Below are positions 55,373 through 64,000 of a DNA stretch of 64,000 nucleotides, piece by piece (the stretch's first letter is position 1; each line of letters starts with the position of its first letter). The stretch spans positions 1,178,001-1,242,000 of the forward strand of contig NZ_QEWO01000001.1 in assembly GCF_003402235.1 (NCBI RefSeq). The letters are read 5' to 3'. Origin of the DNA: Parahaliea mediterranea (GTDB lineage Bacteria; Pseudomonadota; Gammaproteobacteria; Pseudomonadales; Halieaceae). A model generated the notes under the pieces. The model searched no databases. It was not told the DNA's origin and saw only the letters and a list, made by a program, of their open reading frames with translations. Made by a program: the position numbers and the translations under genes.

Positions 55373-56053
55373 CTAGGGGGTTTCATCGGGGTAATAATGG
55401 TCAAAAATGTACTTATGCTTTAAATAAATAGTCGCTTTGGTTTCTCGGTCGAGATGCTTGTCCACACTGTCGCTGTAGGCTGTTGTATTCAATCGACGAA
55501 ACTCACCACACGCCCCGTCGCGCAGACATGATTGCACGGCTTGTCGAAACGCTGATTCGAGATTCTCGAACCGGATAATTTCAACATTCGGCGGTACAAC
55601 CCCGCCCATCATGAAATAGTCCTCCTGGCGAAGCCCTGGCCGGTGGTAGCCGGCATGTTTGACAAACGCGCCAAAATCTCCCTGGGCGAGCGCTACCAGT
55701 TCGCTGTCATTTTTTTTCCGTCGCTCAATGACGTCATCTTTTTGTAGATGGCGATAGAAAGAGTATTCAAGATCATAGGGGTTTCGCACCACCGCCAAGA
55801 CTCGTCTATCCGCCGTCGATACGCCGGTCAGCCGAAGGATGTGTTGCTCGGCAGCCGCGAGGGTGCAGTGCCTGTTCACATTCAACACCGGAACAACCTG
55901 GCTCTCGCGGTATCCGTACCTGGCAGCCTCAATATCGGCTTCCACATGACAGTTGTACACCGGCGGGCAGAGATTCTGCAGCAAGTAGTGCGCACAGCTC
56001 ATGCCCCCTGTCTTGCCAATGTGGATAAAGACGATGTCCTGATTAAAAACCAT
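55373..56053 (-). CDS. Sulfotransferase-like protein
   Basis: A 226-residue protein. The PAPS 5'-phosphosulfate-binding-type loop reads FIHIGKTGGMSC near the N-terminus. The middle PAPS element is VVRNPYDLEYSFY, with the following FENLESAF resembling the region of the C-terminal arginine/glutamate. Members transfer sulfate to carbohydrates or other acceptors. No secreted signal is seen. It stands alone on the minus strand between the dipeptidase-like unit and the rightward RND genes, with 186 and 210 base gaps on its sides, and nothing nearby explains its substrate. Confidence 0.7.
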   Translation of the reverse strand: MVFNQDIVFIHIGKTGGMSCAHYLLQNLCPPVYNCHVEADIEAARYGYRESQVVPVLNVNRHCTLAAAEQHILRLTGVSTADRRVLAVVRNPYDLEYSFYRHLQKDDVIERRKKNDSELVALAQGDFGAFVKHAGYHRPGLRQEDYFMMGGVVPPNVEIIRFENLESAFRQAVQSCLRDGACGEFRRLNTTAYSDSVDKHLDRETKATIYLKHKYIFDHYYPDETP

Positions 56054-56239
56054 AAGAACTCACATAGTTCACGACAGGTTGAGAAAGCCTGCCGGTATCG
56101 GCCACCAGTGTAGCGCGACCACCAATTTCCCTGCGAGACGCCACTCATCGCACAAACCACTCAACTCCCCGCAGGCGCCTTGAAGATCGCCAGTGATGCG
56201 GTGATATATTCAGGTATAACACCTACAGGGGAAACCGAC

Positions 56240-59200
56240 ATGAGCCCTTCGTCGCCCGGCACTGAGACCCGCGCGCATTACCTGATCGATACCTTTACCC
56301 GCCATCCGCTGGCCGCCAACCTGTTGATGGTGATGCTGGTGCTGGCGGGCATCTGGGGCCTGCGCCAGTTGACGGTGCAGCTGAACCCGCCGCAGCCCAG
56401 CCACAGCGTTTCGGTGGACATCAGCTGGCCGGGGGCGGCGGCGGAGGACGTGGAGCAGCTGATCACCCAGCCTGTGGAGTACCAGCTGCGTAGCCTGCAG
56501 CACCTGAAAAGCCTGACCTCCACCACGGTGGACAGCCACAGCAGTATCCAGCTCGAATTCGAGCGCGGCACCGATATGGGCCTGGCCAGTGACCGGGTGA
56601 AGCAGCAGGTCGCCCAGACCCGCGATTTACCCGCTGATATGGAAACGCCGGTGGTGACCATCAGTGAGCGCCTAGAAACCGTGGCCGCCCTGTTGCTGGC
56701 GGGCACGGATTCGCTGAGCGAGCTGGCGCCGCTGGCGCGGGACATCGAGAGCCAGCTGCTGGCCCGGGGCATCGACCAGATCGAATTCCGCGGTGTGCCC
56801 GAGGAGGAAATCGCCATCCAGGTGGACAGCCAGACCCTGTATACCCTGGGCCTGCCCCTGGGCGAGATCGCCCGCCGCATTCTGGATAACAGCGCCGATG
56901 TGCCCGCCGGCAGCGCCGGCAGTGGCCAGCTGGAGCGCAAACTGCGCAGCCTGGAGCAGCGCCGCAGCGCCCAGGGTTTTGCCGAGCTGCCCATCAGCAC
57001 CGCGGCCGATGACACCCTGGTGCGCCTGGGTGATATTGCCGAGATCGAGCGCCGCGAGCGCGATCACCAGCGCCATCTGCAGTACCAGGGCAAGCCCGCC
57101 ATTACGCTGATTCTGCGCCGCGCCTCCGGCTCGGACATCATGGACGAGGCTGACATTCTGCATCAGTGGTATGCCGAAAACCGCGCCTCGCTGGAGCAGC
57201 AGGGCATCCAGAGCGTGATCTGGCTGGAGGCCTGGCGCTTCGCCAGGGAGACCCTGATGCTGGTGGTCAACAACGGCCTCGGCGGCCTGCTGCTGGTGAT
57301 CGCCACCCTGTATCTGTTCCTCAATGCCCGTGTGGCGGGCTGGGTGACGGCGGGCATCCCCGTGTCCTTTCTGGGTGCGCTGGCGGTGTTCCACTTTTTA
57401 GGCGGGTCCATCAACTTCATCAGCCTGGTGGGGGCGGTGATGGCCCTGGGCATTGTGGTGGACGACGCCATTGTGGTGGGCGAGCACGCCCTGGCGCGCT
57501 TTGAGGCCGGCGCCAGCCCCGAACAGGCCGCCGCCCAGGGCGCCCAGCACATGTTCGCCCCGGTGATGGCCTCGTCCCTCACCACCCTGGCGGCCTTTTT
57601 GCCGCTGATTGTGATGGACGAGCCGTTCATCCGCGAAATACCGCTGCTGATGGTCTGCGTGATTATCGCCTCGCTGATTGAATGCTTCCTGATTATGCCC
57701 GGGCACCTGCGCCACAGCTTTGCCGCCATGCAGCAGCAACGCAAGCCGTCCCGCTTTCGCGCCGCCTTCGACCGCCGCTTTGCGCATTTTCGCGATGCCC
57801 TGTTCAGCCCCCTGCTGCTGCGCGCGCTCAACAATCGCCGCTCGGTGCTTGCCCTGTCGCTGGGAGCCTTTGTGGTGGCGCTCACCCTGCTGGCCAGTGG
57901 CCGGGTGAAACCGGAACTGAACATCAACCTGAACTTTGAGTTTGCCGATGCCTACCTGCAGTTTGCCGCCGGCGCCAGCGAAGCCGACAAGCAGGCAGTG
58001 CTGGACGATATGGAGCGCTCCCTGCTGGCCACCAACGCGGCCTTCGGCGGCGGCGTCATCGTTACCCACGTACCCCAGCGCAACTGGGCCTTTCTGGAGC
58101 AGCAGACGCGCACCGGCCCGCAGTACGCCGCCATCTGGGTGGAACTGGTGCCGCCCAACGAACGCGCGGTGTCGCTGGCGGAGTTTTCCGCCGCCTGGCA
58201 ACAGCGCATCACACCCAGCCCCTATGTGGAGACCCTGCAGTTCAGCAACGGCGAGGACAACTGGCCCGACCTGCAGCTTTATTTCAGCGGCGCCGACGTG
58301 GGCAGCCTGAAGGCCGCCGCCGAGGAACTGGCCGGCCACCTGAACCGCATGCCCGGGGTCAACAACGTGTTCGACGACCTGCCCTACGGCAAGGAGCAGT
58401 GGGTGTTCAGCCTCACCACCGAAGGCCGCGCCGCCGGGCTGACCAGCGCCGACATCGGCCGCCAGCTGCGCGCCGCCTACGAGGGCTACCGGCTGCAGAT
58501 ATTCACCGAGAACCGGGCCGAGTTGGAGGTGCGTCTGTCGCTGCCGGCACGGGAGCGCTTTGACCTGGCCAGCATCAACCGCCTGCCGATCAGCACCCCC
58601 ACCGGCGCGGTGCTGCCCCTGTCCAGCGTGACCCAGGTGAGCACCCGCCGCGGTATCGAACGCATCAACCACCGGGACGCGCGCCAGGTGATCAACGTGT
58701 ACGGCCATGTGGACCGCAAGCAGAACACGCCGATGGCGGTGATTGCCGAACTGGAAGAGAGCGCCATTCCCGAGATCACCCGCCGCCACGGCGTCACCTA
58801 CGGCCTGGGCGAGCGCTCTGCCGATGAGGCAGAAACCTTCCAGGACATGCTGCTGGGGGCGGTGATCGGCCTGTTGCTGATCTACCTCATCCTGGCCTGG
58901 ATTTTTGCCTCCTGGAGCTGGCCACTGGCGGTGATGCTGGCCATTCCCCTGGGCCTTACCGGCGCCCTGGCCGGCCTGCAGCTGATGGATCTCAACCTCG
59001 GGGCGATGGCCATCATGGGCCTGTTCACACTGACCGGGGTGATCGTCAACGACTCCATCATCCTGATCAACGCCTACAAGGCCGGGCGCGACGCCGGCCA
59101 GCAGGTGAACGAAGCCCTGCTGCGGGCTTGCCGCTCGCGCCTGCGCCCGGTGCTGCTCACCTCCCTCACCACCGCCCTGGGGCTGGCGCCGATGATGCTG

Positions 59201-59398
59201 GAGAGCTCCCCCATCGGCCAGGTGATGGCGCCGCTGGCGGTGGTCATCTGCTTTGGCCTGCTGTACGGCTCCACCCTGATTCTGTTCACCATCCCGGCGG
59301 TGCTGTCGCTGCTGGAGAGCCTGTCGCAGCGCCTGAAGCGGCGCCGCGGCACCGTGATCACCCCACCCTCATCCGATATGGCAGGAGTTACCCAATGA
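56240..59398 (+). CDS. RND-family efflux permease
   Basis: A 1052-residue inner-membrane RND pump. The first helix (HPLAANLLMVMLVLAG) precedes a large periplasmic loop, and the second group of helices includes VMALGIVVDDAIVVGEHAL, the proton-relay aspartate pair. The second half repeats the pattern (GLFTLTGVIVNDSIILINAY). The HPLAANLLM start and the permease-first gene order suggest the heavy-metal/solvent-like or hydrophobic-substrate group rather than AcrB proper. Start ATG 56240 with AGGGGA upstream; the open frame to 56180 is not used. It is followed by its periplasmic adaptor with ATGA overlap. Confidence 0.92.
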   Translation: MSPSSPGTETRAHYLIDTFTRHPLAANLLMVMLVLAGIWGLRQLTVQLNPPQPSHSVSVDISWPGAAAEDVEQLITQPVEYQLRSLQHLKSLTSTTVDSHSSIQLEFERGTDMGLASDRVKQQVAQTRDLPADMETPVVTISERLETVAALLLAGTDSLSELAPLARDIESQLLARGIDQIEFRGVPEEEIAIQVDSQTLYTLGLPLGEIARRILDNSADVPAGSAGSGQLERKLRSLEQRRSAQGFAELPISTAADDTLVRLGDIAEIERRERDHQRHLQYQGKPAITLILRRASGSDIMDEADILHQWYAENRASLEQQGIQSVIWLEAWRFARETLMLVVNNGLGGLLLVIATLYLFLNARVAGWVTAGIPVSFLGALAVFHFLGGSINFISLVGAVMALGIVVDDAIVVGEHALARFEAGASPEQAAAQGAQHMFAPVMASSLTTLAAFLPLIVMDEPFIREIPLLMVCVIIASLIECFLIMPGHLRHSFAAMQQQRKPSRFRAAFDRRFAHFRDALFSPLLLRALNNRRSVLALSLGAFVVALTLLASGRVKPELNINLNFEFADAYLQFAAGASEADKQAVLDDMERSLLATNAAFGGGVIVTHVPQRNWAFLEQQTRTGPQYAAIWVELVPPNERAVSLAEFSAAWQQRITPSPYVETLQFSNGEDNWPDLQLYFSGADVGSLKAAAEELAGHLNRMPGVNNVFDDLPYGKEQWVFSLTTEGRAAGLTSADIGRQLRAAYEGYRLQIFTENRAELEVRLSLPARERFDLASINRLPISTPTGAVLPLSSVTQVSTRRGIERINHRDARQVINVYGHVDRKQNTPMAVIAELEESAIPEITRRHGVTYGLGERSADEAETFQDMLLGAVIGLLLIYLILAWIFASWSWPLAVMLAIPLGLTGALAGLQLMDLNLGAMAIMGLFTLTGVIVNDSIILINAYKAGRDAGQQVNEALLRACRSRLRPVLLTSLTTALGLAPMMLESSPIGQVMAPLAVVICFGLLYGSTLILFTIPAVLSLLESLSQRLKRRRGTVITPPSSDMAGVTQ

Positions 59399-60708
59399 CC
59401 GCCTTCAAACAGCACCTGCGACAGGCACCTGGCCGCCTGGCCGGCGCACTGGCCCGGATCAGCCGCAAAAACCGCCTGCTGTTGCTCACCCTGGGCGGCG
59501 CCGCCGTGGCCAGCGCCGCCCTGCTGGCCACCGCACCGCAGCCGCCCCTGCCCGAGGTGCAAGAGAAGGCCTGGCCAGTGACCGCCGTGACCGCCCGCAC
59601 CGAGAGCCTGTCGCCGGAGCTGATGCTGTTTGGCCGGGTCGAAAGCCCCCACCACGCCGAAATGCGCAGCGACAGCAGCGGCGATGTGCTGGTTGTGCAT
59701 GTGCGCGAGGGCGAGCGGGTGAGCCGTGGCCAGCTGCTGGTGAGCCTGGACCCGGCCCACGCCGAACTGGCCCTGGAACAGGCCGAGGCGGATCTGGCCG
59801 ATGCGGAATCTGCCCTGGCGTCCCTGCAGGCGGATATCCGCGCCGAACAGCGGGTGCTGGCGCACATGGAAGACCTGTACAGCCTCACCAGCGCCAAGGC
59901 CGAGCGTCTCAAGGGCCTGAACGCGCGCCAGCTGATTGCCACCGAGCACATGGAGAACACCCTGCAGGAGGTGGCCCGCCAGGGCATTGAACTGGCCCGC
60001 CAGCAGGCCCGGGTGGAAAAACACCCCCAGCGCCTGGCCAGTGCCCAGGCCGCCCTGAACCGGGCCCGTGCCCAGCGCGATGACCGCGCCCTGCGCCTGG
60101 CCGACACCCGGGTGCACGCGCCCTTTGACGGGCGCATTTCGGCGGTGAGCGCCGCCCCCGGCGACCGGGTGGAGCCGGGCTCGGCCCTGCTCAGCCTGTA
60201 CGACACCGACGCCCTGCGGGTGCGGGCCGCCCTGCCCGGCAACCAGTTGGATGCCATCAAGCAGGCCCTGGCCAGCGGCATGCCCCTTGCGGCCTACACC
60301 GTCGGCAGCGGTAGCGACATAGCCCTGCCACTGGAAACCCTGGCTGCGGCGGTGGAGAAGGGCCACAGCGGCATCGACGGGCTGTTCCGCCTGCCGGCGG
60401 CGGCCGAGCAGCCCGAACTGGGCCGCGCCCTCAACCTGCGCCTGGCACTGCCGCCGGTGCCAGACACCGTGGCGCTGCCGGTGCAGAGCCTGTACGACAG
60501 CCGCCGCATCTACCTGATCGAGAACGAACGCCTGCGCGCGCTGGAGGTAACCCCGGTAGGCCAGCGCAGCCGCGACGATGGCACCCTTGAGGTGCTGGTG
60601 CAGACCGGCGCCCTGCCCGCCGGCAGCCAGATACTGGCCACCAGCCTGCCGCGCGCCACCGACGGCCTTCGCGTTGCCACGGTGGCGCCAGCGGTGGCAA
60701 CCCGCTAG
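59395..60708 (+). CDS. RND periplasmic adaptor (HlyD/MFP family)
   Basis: A 437-residue membrane-fusion protein. It has an N-terminal anchor (about residues 28-46), then a lipoyl half-motif HAEMRSDSSGDVLVVHVREGERVSRGQLL. A long alpha-helical hairpin with many EQAEADLADAE-type heptads follows, and a second lipoyl/barrel part with DTRVHAPFDGRISAVSAAPGDRVEPG. It links the RND permease to an outer membrane channel. Start ATG 59395 overlaps the permease stop (ATGA). The permease comes before the adaptor here, the reverse of the second RND set at 61.8 kb. No outer membrane channel gene lies beside it. Confidence 0.9.
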   Translation: MTAFKQHLRQAPGRLAGALARISRKNRLLLLTLGGAAVASAALLATAPQPPLPEVQEKAWPVTAVTARTESLSPELMLFGRVESPHHAEMRSDSSGDVLVVHVREGERVSRGQLLVSLDPAHAELALEQAEADLADAESALASLQADIRAEQRVLAHMEDLYSLTSAKAERLKGLNARQLIATEHMENTLQEVARQGIELARQQARVEKHPQRLASAQAALNRARAQRDDRALRLADTRVHAPFDGRISAVSAAPGDRVEPGSALLSLYDTDALRVRAALPGNQLDAIKQALASGMPLAAYTVGSGSDIALPLETLAAAVEKGHSGIDGLFRLPAAAEQPELGRALNLRLALPPVPDTVALPVQSLYDSRRIYLIENERLRALEVTPVGQRSRDDGTLEVLVQTGALPAGSQILATSLPRATDGLRVATVAPAVATR

Positions 60709-60724
60709 GATCACAGGCTTTAAT

Positions 60725-60763
60725 GGCGCAGACGCAAAAAAACCGCGTTTTTCTGCGCCTTTT
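60725..60763 (+). terminator. Rho-independent terminator after the RND adaptor
   Basis: Stem GGCGCAG / CTGCGCC (60725-60731 with 60753-60759), an A-rich/T-rich inner part that can extend the pairing, then a TTTT tail at 60760-60763. It starts 17 bases after the adaptor stop codon. Confidence 0.6.
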
Positions 60764-60878
60764 GCAGTCCTGATGGCATTCAATGCGACTCGCTTCACCG
60801 TTCGCGGTTGGGCAGCACTGGCCAAATTGGCTATATTCAGGGCACTGTTTTCGCCAACCCCTCGCCAGGAGCCGACTC

Positions 60879-61721
60879 ATGGACAAGATCGACCCAACCA
60901 CCCTGCTGCAAACCTACGTGATCCCCTGGGGTATCAAAATCGCCCTTGCGCTGATCATATTCATTATAGGTCGCATCGTTGTCGGCATTCTGGTGGGCGC
61001 GGTCGAGCGCTTCATGCAACGGCGCGGCATGGACGAGGTGCTGGTGCGCTTCCTCACCTCCATCATGCGCTGGGTGTTGCTGCTGTTTGTGGTGATTGCC
61101 GCCCTCAGCCAGCTGGGGGTAGACACCACCTCGCTGATTGCCCTGCTCGGCGCCGCTGGCCTCGCCATTGGCCTGGCGCTGCAGGGGTCGCTCTCCAACT
61201 TTGCCGCCGGGGTGATGCTGATTGTGTTCCGCCCCTTCACCAAGGGTGACTTCGTGGAAGCCGGTGGCGCCACCGGGGTGATTGAAAGCATCAGCATTTT
61301 TACCACCACCATGACCACCCCGGACAACAAAGAAGTGATCGTGCCCAATGGCTCCATCCTGTCCAACAACATCACCAATTACTCCGCCCGCGACACCCGC
61401 CGGGTGGACATGGTGTTCGGCATTTCCTACGACGACGACATCCGCAAGGCCAAGGAGATTCTCGAAGGCATTCTGGCCAGCGACAGCCGCGTGCTGGCCG
61501 AGCCGGAGCCGGTGGTGGCGCTGGGTGCGCTGGCCGATTCCTCGGTCAACTTCCTGGTGCGCCCCTGGGTGAAATCCGCCGACTACTGGGCGGTGCTGTG
61601 GGATACCAACGAAGCCGTGAAAACCCGCTTCGACGCCGAGGGCATCAGCATTCCCTTCCCGCAGATGGATGTGCACATGCCGCGCCCCGAAAAAGAGGAC
61701 GAAGCGCCCAGCGCGGCCTGA
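60879..61721 (+). CDS. Small-conductance mechanosensitive channel (MscS family)
   Basis: A 280-residue MscS-type channel with three N-terminal membrane helices. The pore-lining TM3 reads LGAAGLAIGLALQGSLSNFAAGVMLI, and after it comes the FRPFTKGDFVEAGG beta domain. The VNFLVRPWVKSADYWAVLWD region of the C-terminal domain follows. It opens under membrane tension to release solutes on osmotic downshock. Length is close to E. coli MscS (286). Start ATG 60879; the open frame to 60783 has no fitting sequence. It sits between two RND sets and has its own terminator-like hairpin. Confidence 0.94.
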   Translation: MDKIDPTTLLQTYVIPWGIKIALALIIFIIGRIVVGILVGAVERFMQRRGMDEVLVRFLTSIMRWVLLLFVVIAALSQLGVDTTSLIALLGAAGLAIGLALQGSLSNFAAGVMLIVFRPFTKGDFVEAGGATGVIESISIFTTTMTTPDNKEVIVPNGSILSNNITNYSARDTRRVDMVFGISYDDDIRKAKEILEGILASDSRVLAEPEPVVALGALADSSVNFLVRPWVKSADYWAVLWDTNEAVKTRFDAEGISIPFPQMDVHMPRPEKEDEAPSAA

Positions 61722-61727
61722 GCCGGT

Positions 61728-61761
61728 GCGCGGCACAGGCCGCGCCGCATTACAAGTTTTT
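61728..61761 (+). terminator. Hairpin after the MscS gene
   Basis: A perfect seven-base stem GCGCGGC / GCCGCGC with an ACAG loop begins seven bases after the MscS stop codon; a TTTTT run lies eleven bases beyond the stem (61757-61761). The distance to the T-run is longer than usual, so confidence is limited. Confidence 0.4.
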
Positions 61762-61809
61762 CACAGCCGCCGCCGGCGGCCTGTGGTATAAAACATCTTT
61801 CTTTTCAAC

Positions 61810-61828
61810 CCCCGCTACGGCGGGGTTT
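61810..61828 (+). terminator. UACG-tetraloop hairpin in the leader of the second RND set
   Basis: Stem CCCCGC / GCGGGG with loop TACG (a C-UACG-G tetraloop), followed by TTT, ends 17 bases before the GTG at 61845. A TATAAA element at 61787-61792 precedes it. It may be an attenuator in a leader transcript or a second terminator of the MscS gene. Confidence 0.35.
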
Positions 61829-61844
61829 GCTTATTGGATTCCCA

Positions 61845-63158
61845 GTGGCTCTGAGCAAAAAACAAGCATTCCTTTCCTTCGTCATGCTCGCAGCCGCGCT
61901 GGCGGTCACCTTCCTGCTGTATGCCTCCCGCCCCTCCACCGAGATTGCCGAACCCAAATACGTGCCGGTGACGGTGGATGTGGCCACAGCGGTGAAGGAG
62001 GTGATCCGCATTCCCGTGCAGGCCCAGGGCACGGTGACCCCCCTGCGCAGCACCCGCCTGGTGGCCGAGGTTGCCGGGCGTATTACCGAAGTTTCCGACG
62101 CCTTTAACGTGGGCGGCTTCGTTGCCGCCGGCGACGTGCTGCTGCGCATTGACCCTCGCGACTACCAGACCGCCCTGCTGCGGGCCCAGTCCGCGGTGGC
62201 CTCAGCCGAGAGCCTGCTGGCCCAGGAGAAGGGCCGCGCCCAGGTGGCCGAGCGGGAGTGGAAGAAACTGCCCGCCGGCAGCCAGCGCAGCGACGAGGCC
62301 AAGGCCCTGTACCTGCGCCAGCCGCAGCTGGAGCAGGCCGAAGCCGAGCTGTTGGCGGCCCGCGCCGACCTCAGCACCGCCCGCGACAACCTGGAGCGCA
62401 GCGTGATCCGCGCGCCCTACGACGCCCTTATCAACGCCAAGTCGGCGGAACTCGGCCAGTACGTCAGCCCCGGCTCAGCGCTGGCGGACATCATCTCCGT
62501 GGATGTAGCCGAGGTGCGCCTGCCCATTCCCCAGGGCAAGCTGGAGTACCTGGAACTGCCGGGGCTGGGCGTGTATCCACAGGGCGCCGAGATTGACCTG
62601 TATACCGACGTGGGCGGGGTGGTGAACCACTGGGCGGCACAGCTGCACCGCAGCGAAGGGGTGTTCGACGAGCGCTCCCGGGTGCTCTATACCGTCGCCC
62701 GCATAGAAGACCCCTACGCCCTGCAGGACCCCCAGCGCGAGCCCCTGCGGGTGGGCACTTTCGTCAACGCCAACATCCGCGGCCGCGCCCTGCCAGACCT
62801 GGTGGCCCTGCCGCGCTATGTGATGCGGGCCGGCAACCACCTGTGGGTGGTGGATGGCGACAACCGCCTGCGCGACCGCGAGGTGAGCATCCTGCGCACC
62901 GGCGGCGACCTGGTGTATGTGTCCGCCGGGCTGGAAGACGGCGAGCGTGTCTCCCTCACCAGCCTGGACACCTCCCTGGCGGGCTCCGAGGTGGAGGTGG
63001 TCTCCAGCCGCAGTTCGGCGCAACTGCGGCAGCAGTACCAGACCGACGCACTGCCCAAGGCGACGACGGTGGAAGCCGCCCAGCGCGATACGCCCGCCGC
63101 CGCCCGGGATAGTGCCGCCGGCAGAGATAGCGCCGCGGCGCCCGACGCGGAGGCCTGA
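61845..63158 (+). CDS. RND periplasmic adaptor (MFP family)
   Basis: A 437-residue membrane-fusion protein. It has an N-terminal helix (about residues 8-27), then the lipoyl-type TVTPLRSTRLVAEVAGRITEV. A helical hairpin with alanine- and glutamine-rich heptads and the second lipoyl half (SVIRAPYDALINAKSAELGQYVSPGSALADI) follow, and the C-terminus is alanine-rich and charged. It bridges an RND permease and an outer membrane channel. The start is not certain: GTG 61845 gives a protein beginning ALSKKQAFLSF, and a TTG 18 bases upstream is possible. Its stop overlaps the permease start by one base (TGATG). Confidence 0.88.
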   Translation: MALSKKQAFLSFVMLAAALAVTFLLYASRPSTEIAEPKYVPVTVDVATAVKEVIRIPVQAQGTVTPLRSTRLVAEVAGRITEVSDAFNVGGFVAAGDVLLRIDPRDYQTALLRAQSAVASAESLLAQEKGRAQVAEREWKKLPAGSQRSDEAKALYLRQPQLEQAEAELLAARADLSTARDNLERSVIRAPYDALINAKSAELGQYVSPGSALADIISVDVAEVRLPIPQGKLEYLELPGLGVYPQGAEIDLYTDVGGVVNHWAAQLHRSEGVFDERSRVLYTVARIEDPYALQDPQREPLRVGTFVNANIRGRALPDLVALPRYVMRAGNHLWVVDGDNRLRDREVSILRTGGDLVYVSAGLEDGERVSLTSLDTSLAGSEVEVVSSRSSAQLRQQYQTDALPKATTVEAAQRDTPAAARDSAAGRDSAAAPDAEA

Positions 63159-64000
63159 TGCAGGACCCAAACGCCGTGCCCACGGGCATCATCGCCTGGT
63201 TCGCGCGCAACCCGGTGGCCGCCAACCTGCTGATGATCATCATCATGGTGGTGGGCCTTGGCAGCGCATTCACCATCCAGCGCGCCATGTTCCCCGCCTT
63301 CGACCTGGAGGTGATTTTCATCAACATGTCCTACCCCGGCGCACCGCCGGAGGAAGTGGAACAGGGCATCGTGCTGAAGATCGAGGAAGCCATCAACGAT
63401 GTGGACGGCATCAAGCGGGTGGAGTCCGATGCGCTGGAATCCCACGCCCGGGTGATGATCGAGCCGCTGGAAGGCACCGACCTCAACAAGCTCATGGACG
63501 ACGTCAAGAACCGCATCGACGCCATCCTGTTCTTCCCCGAGGAAGCGGAAAAACCCATTATCAGCCAGCCGGAGTTGCAGTTTCCGGCCATCACCCTGCA
63601 GCTTTCCGGGGAGTTGGGCGAACGCAGCATGAAGACCCTGGCAGAGGAAGTGCGCCGGGAACTGCTGACCTACCCCGAGGTATCCTCGGTGACGGTGGTG
63701 GGGGCCCGCGAGTATGAGATCTCCATTGAAATTTCCGAGCAGCTGCTGCGGGAATATCACCTGAGCCTGGGCGAGGTGGCGGACATCATCTCCGCCTCGT
63801 CGCTGGATCTGCCCGCCGGCTCGGTGCGCACCGAGCACGGCGATATCGCCCTGCGCACCCTGGGCCAGGCCTACGTGCAGCAGGACTTCGAGAACATCGT
63901 GCTGCGCACCAACGCCGATGGCACCCGCCTGCTGCTGGGCGACATCGCCACCGTGAAGGACGACTTCGAGGAAGCCGAGGGCTTTGCCCTGTTCAACAAC
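63158..64000 (+). CDS. RND-family efflux permease (partial at window edge)
   Basis: The first 281 residues of an RND pump, cut by the right edge. The N-terminal helix and start of the periplasmic domain are visible: WFARNPVAANLLMIIIMVVGLG, then YPGAPPEEVEQGIVLKIEEAI, typical of the RND porter domain. AREYEISIEISEQLL and DLPAGSVRTEHGDIALRT follow in the PC1/PN2 region. ATG 63158 overlaps the adaptor stop, and GGAGG precedes it. With the adaptor it forms an adaptor-first pair; nothing of the membrane core beyond the first helix is in the window. Confidence 0.92.
   Translation, partial: MQDPNAVPTGIIAWFARNPVAANLLMIIIMVVGLGSAFTIQRAMFPAFDLEVIFINMSYPGAPPEEVEQGIVLKIEEAINDVDGIKRVESDALESHARVMIEPLEGTDLNKLMDDVKNRIDAILFFPEEAEKPIISQPELQFPAITLQLSGELGERSMKTLAEEVRRELLTYPEVSSVTVVGAREYEISIEISEQLLREYHLSLGEVADIISASSLDLPAGSVRTEHGDIALRTLGQAYVQQDFENIVLRTNADGTRLLLGDIATVKDDFEEAEGFALFNN

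Noticed and set aside
57398-58789. Long open frame antisense to the RND permease
   Set aside because: The sense frame encodes an unmistakable RND protein; the antisense product is composition-biased.
1-64000. CRISPR array, tRNA/rRNA gene, insertion sequence or attachment site
   Set aside because: No regular direct repeats with spacers, no cloverleaf-like sequence with CCA-type end, no transposase or integrase motif and no terminal inverted repeats were seen. The accessory region at 21.9-55.2 kb could still be a transferred island, but its borders show no such marks.

Overview
The window is high-GC, densely coded DNA from a gammaproteobacterium. The evidence is a dapA-bamC pair, an MCE-type lipid transport operon, LpxL-type acyltransferase, RND pumps and four TonB-dependent receptors. 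The mix of steroid-like and acyl-CoA catabolic genes with many TonB receptors suggests a marine or aquatic Halieaceae/Cellvibrionales-like organism; the taxonomic guess is inference. No rRNA, tRNA, CRISPR array, transposase or integrase was found. No stretch longer than about 300 bases lacks a gene.

Layout. (1) 1-8.3 kb is core: the end of a leucine-rich-repeat protein, a lipid A-type acyltransferase, a leftward dapA-bamC-metallohydrolase operon with a readable promoter, a small exported DUF3806-like protein, and a rightward permease-ATPase-MCE-lipoprotein operon for lipid transport. (2) 8.3-18.7 kb is a catabolic patch: an SDR like 3-alpha-hydroxysteroid dehydrogenase, a TonB receptor with a TetR regulator, a DUF35/thiolase pair, a CitE-like lyase, a cytochrome c, a ketosteroid-dehydrogenase-like flavoprotein, a NUDIX hydrolase and a MaoC hydratase. 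Together they suggest oxidation of a steroid or similar polycyclic or branched substrate. (3) 18.9-21.9 kb holds a LysR regulator divergent from two tandem cysteine-nucleophile alpha/beta hydrolases.

(4) 21.9-55.2 kb is the striking accessory part, about 33 kb mostly on the minus strand, devoted to amino acid, D-amino acid and acyl-peptide derivatives. An XRE-cupin regulator lies in a block with a TonB receptor, an FAD amino acid oxidase-type enzyme and a RidA protein, and a similar palindrome (TTTCG-N4-CGAAA type) sits upstream of each of these units and of the regulator itself. A nine-gene unit (39.9 to 27.9 kb) carries two N-acyl-D-amino-acid deacylase-like amidohydrolases, a YkvI-type transporter, a DUF1611/DgcN protein, a DgcA/dipeptide-epimerase-like enzyme, a TonB receptor, an esterase, a penicillin-binding-type serine hydrolase and a short asparaginase. 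A divergent GntR gene shares its promoter region with this unit, where three CAGCCAT half-sites lie. A six-gene unit (50.4 to 40.9 kb) carries an APC permease, TonB receptor, acyl-CoA ligase, two alpha/beta hydrolases and a D-threonine-aldolase/D-serine-dehydratase-like enzyme. An enoyl-CoA hydratase and a TetR regulator, then a membrane-anchored serine hydrolase and an M19 dipeptidase-like protein, complete it. My reading is an uptake, deacylation, stereo-inversion and oxidation system for N-acylated or D-residue-containing peptides and amino acids.

(5) 55.4-64 kb returns to general functions: a sulfotransferase-like protein, an RND permease with its adaptor, an MscS channel, and a second RND adaptor with a permease cut by the window edge.
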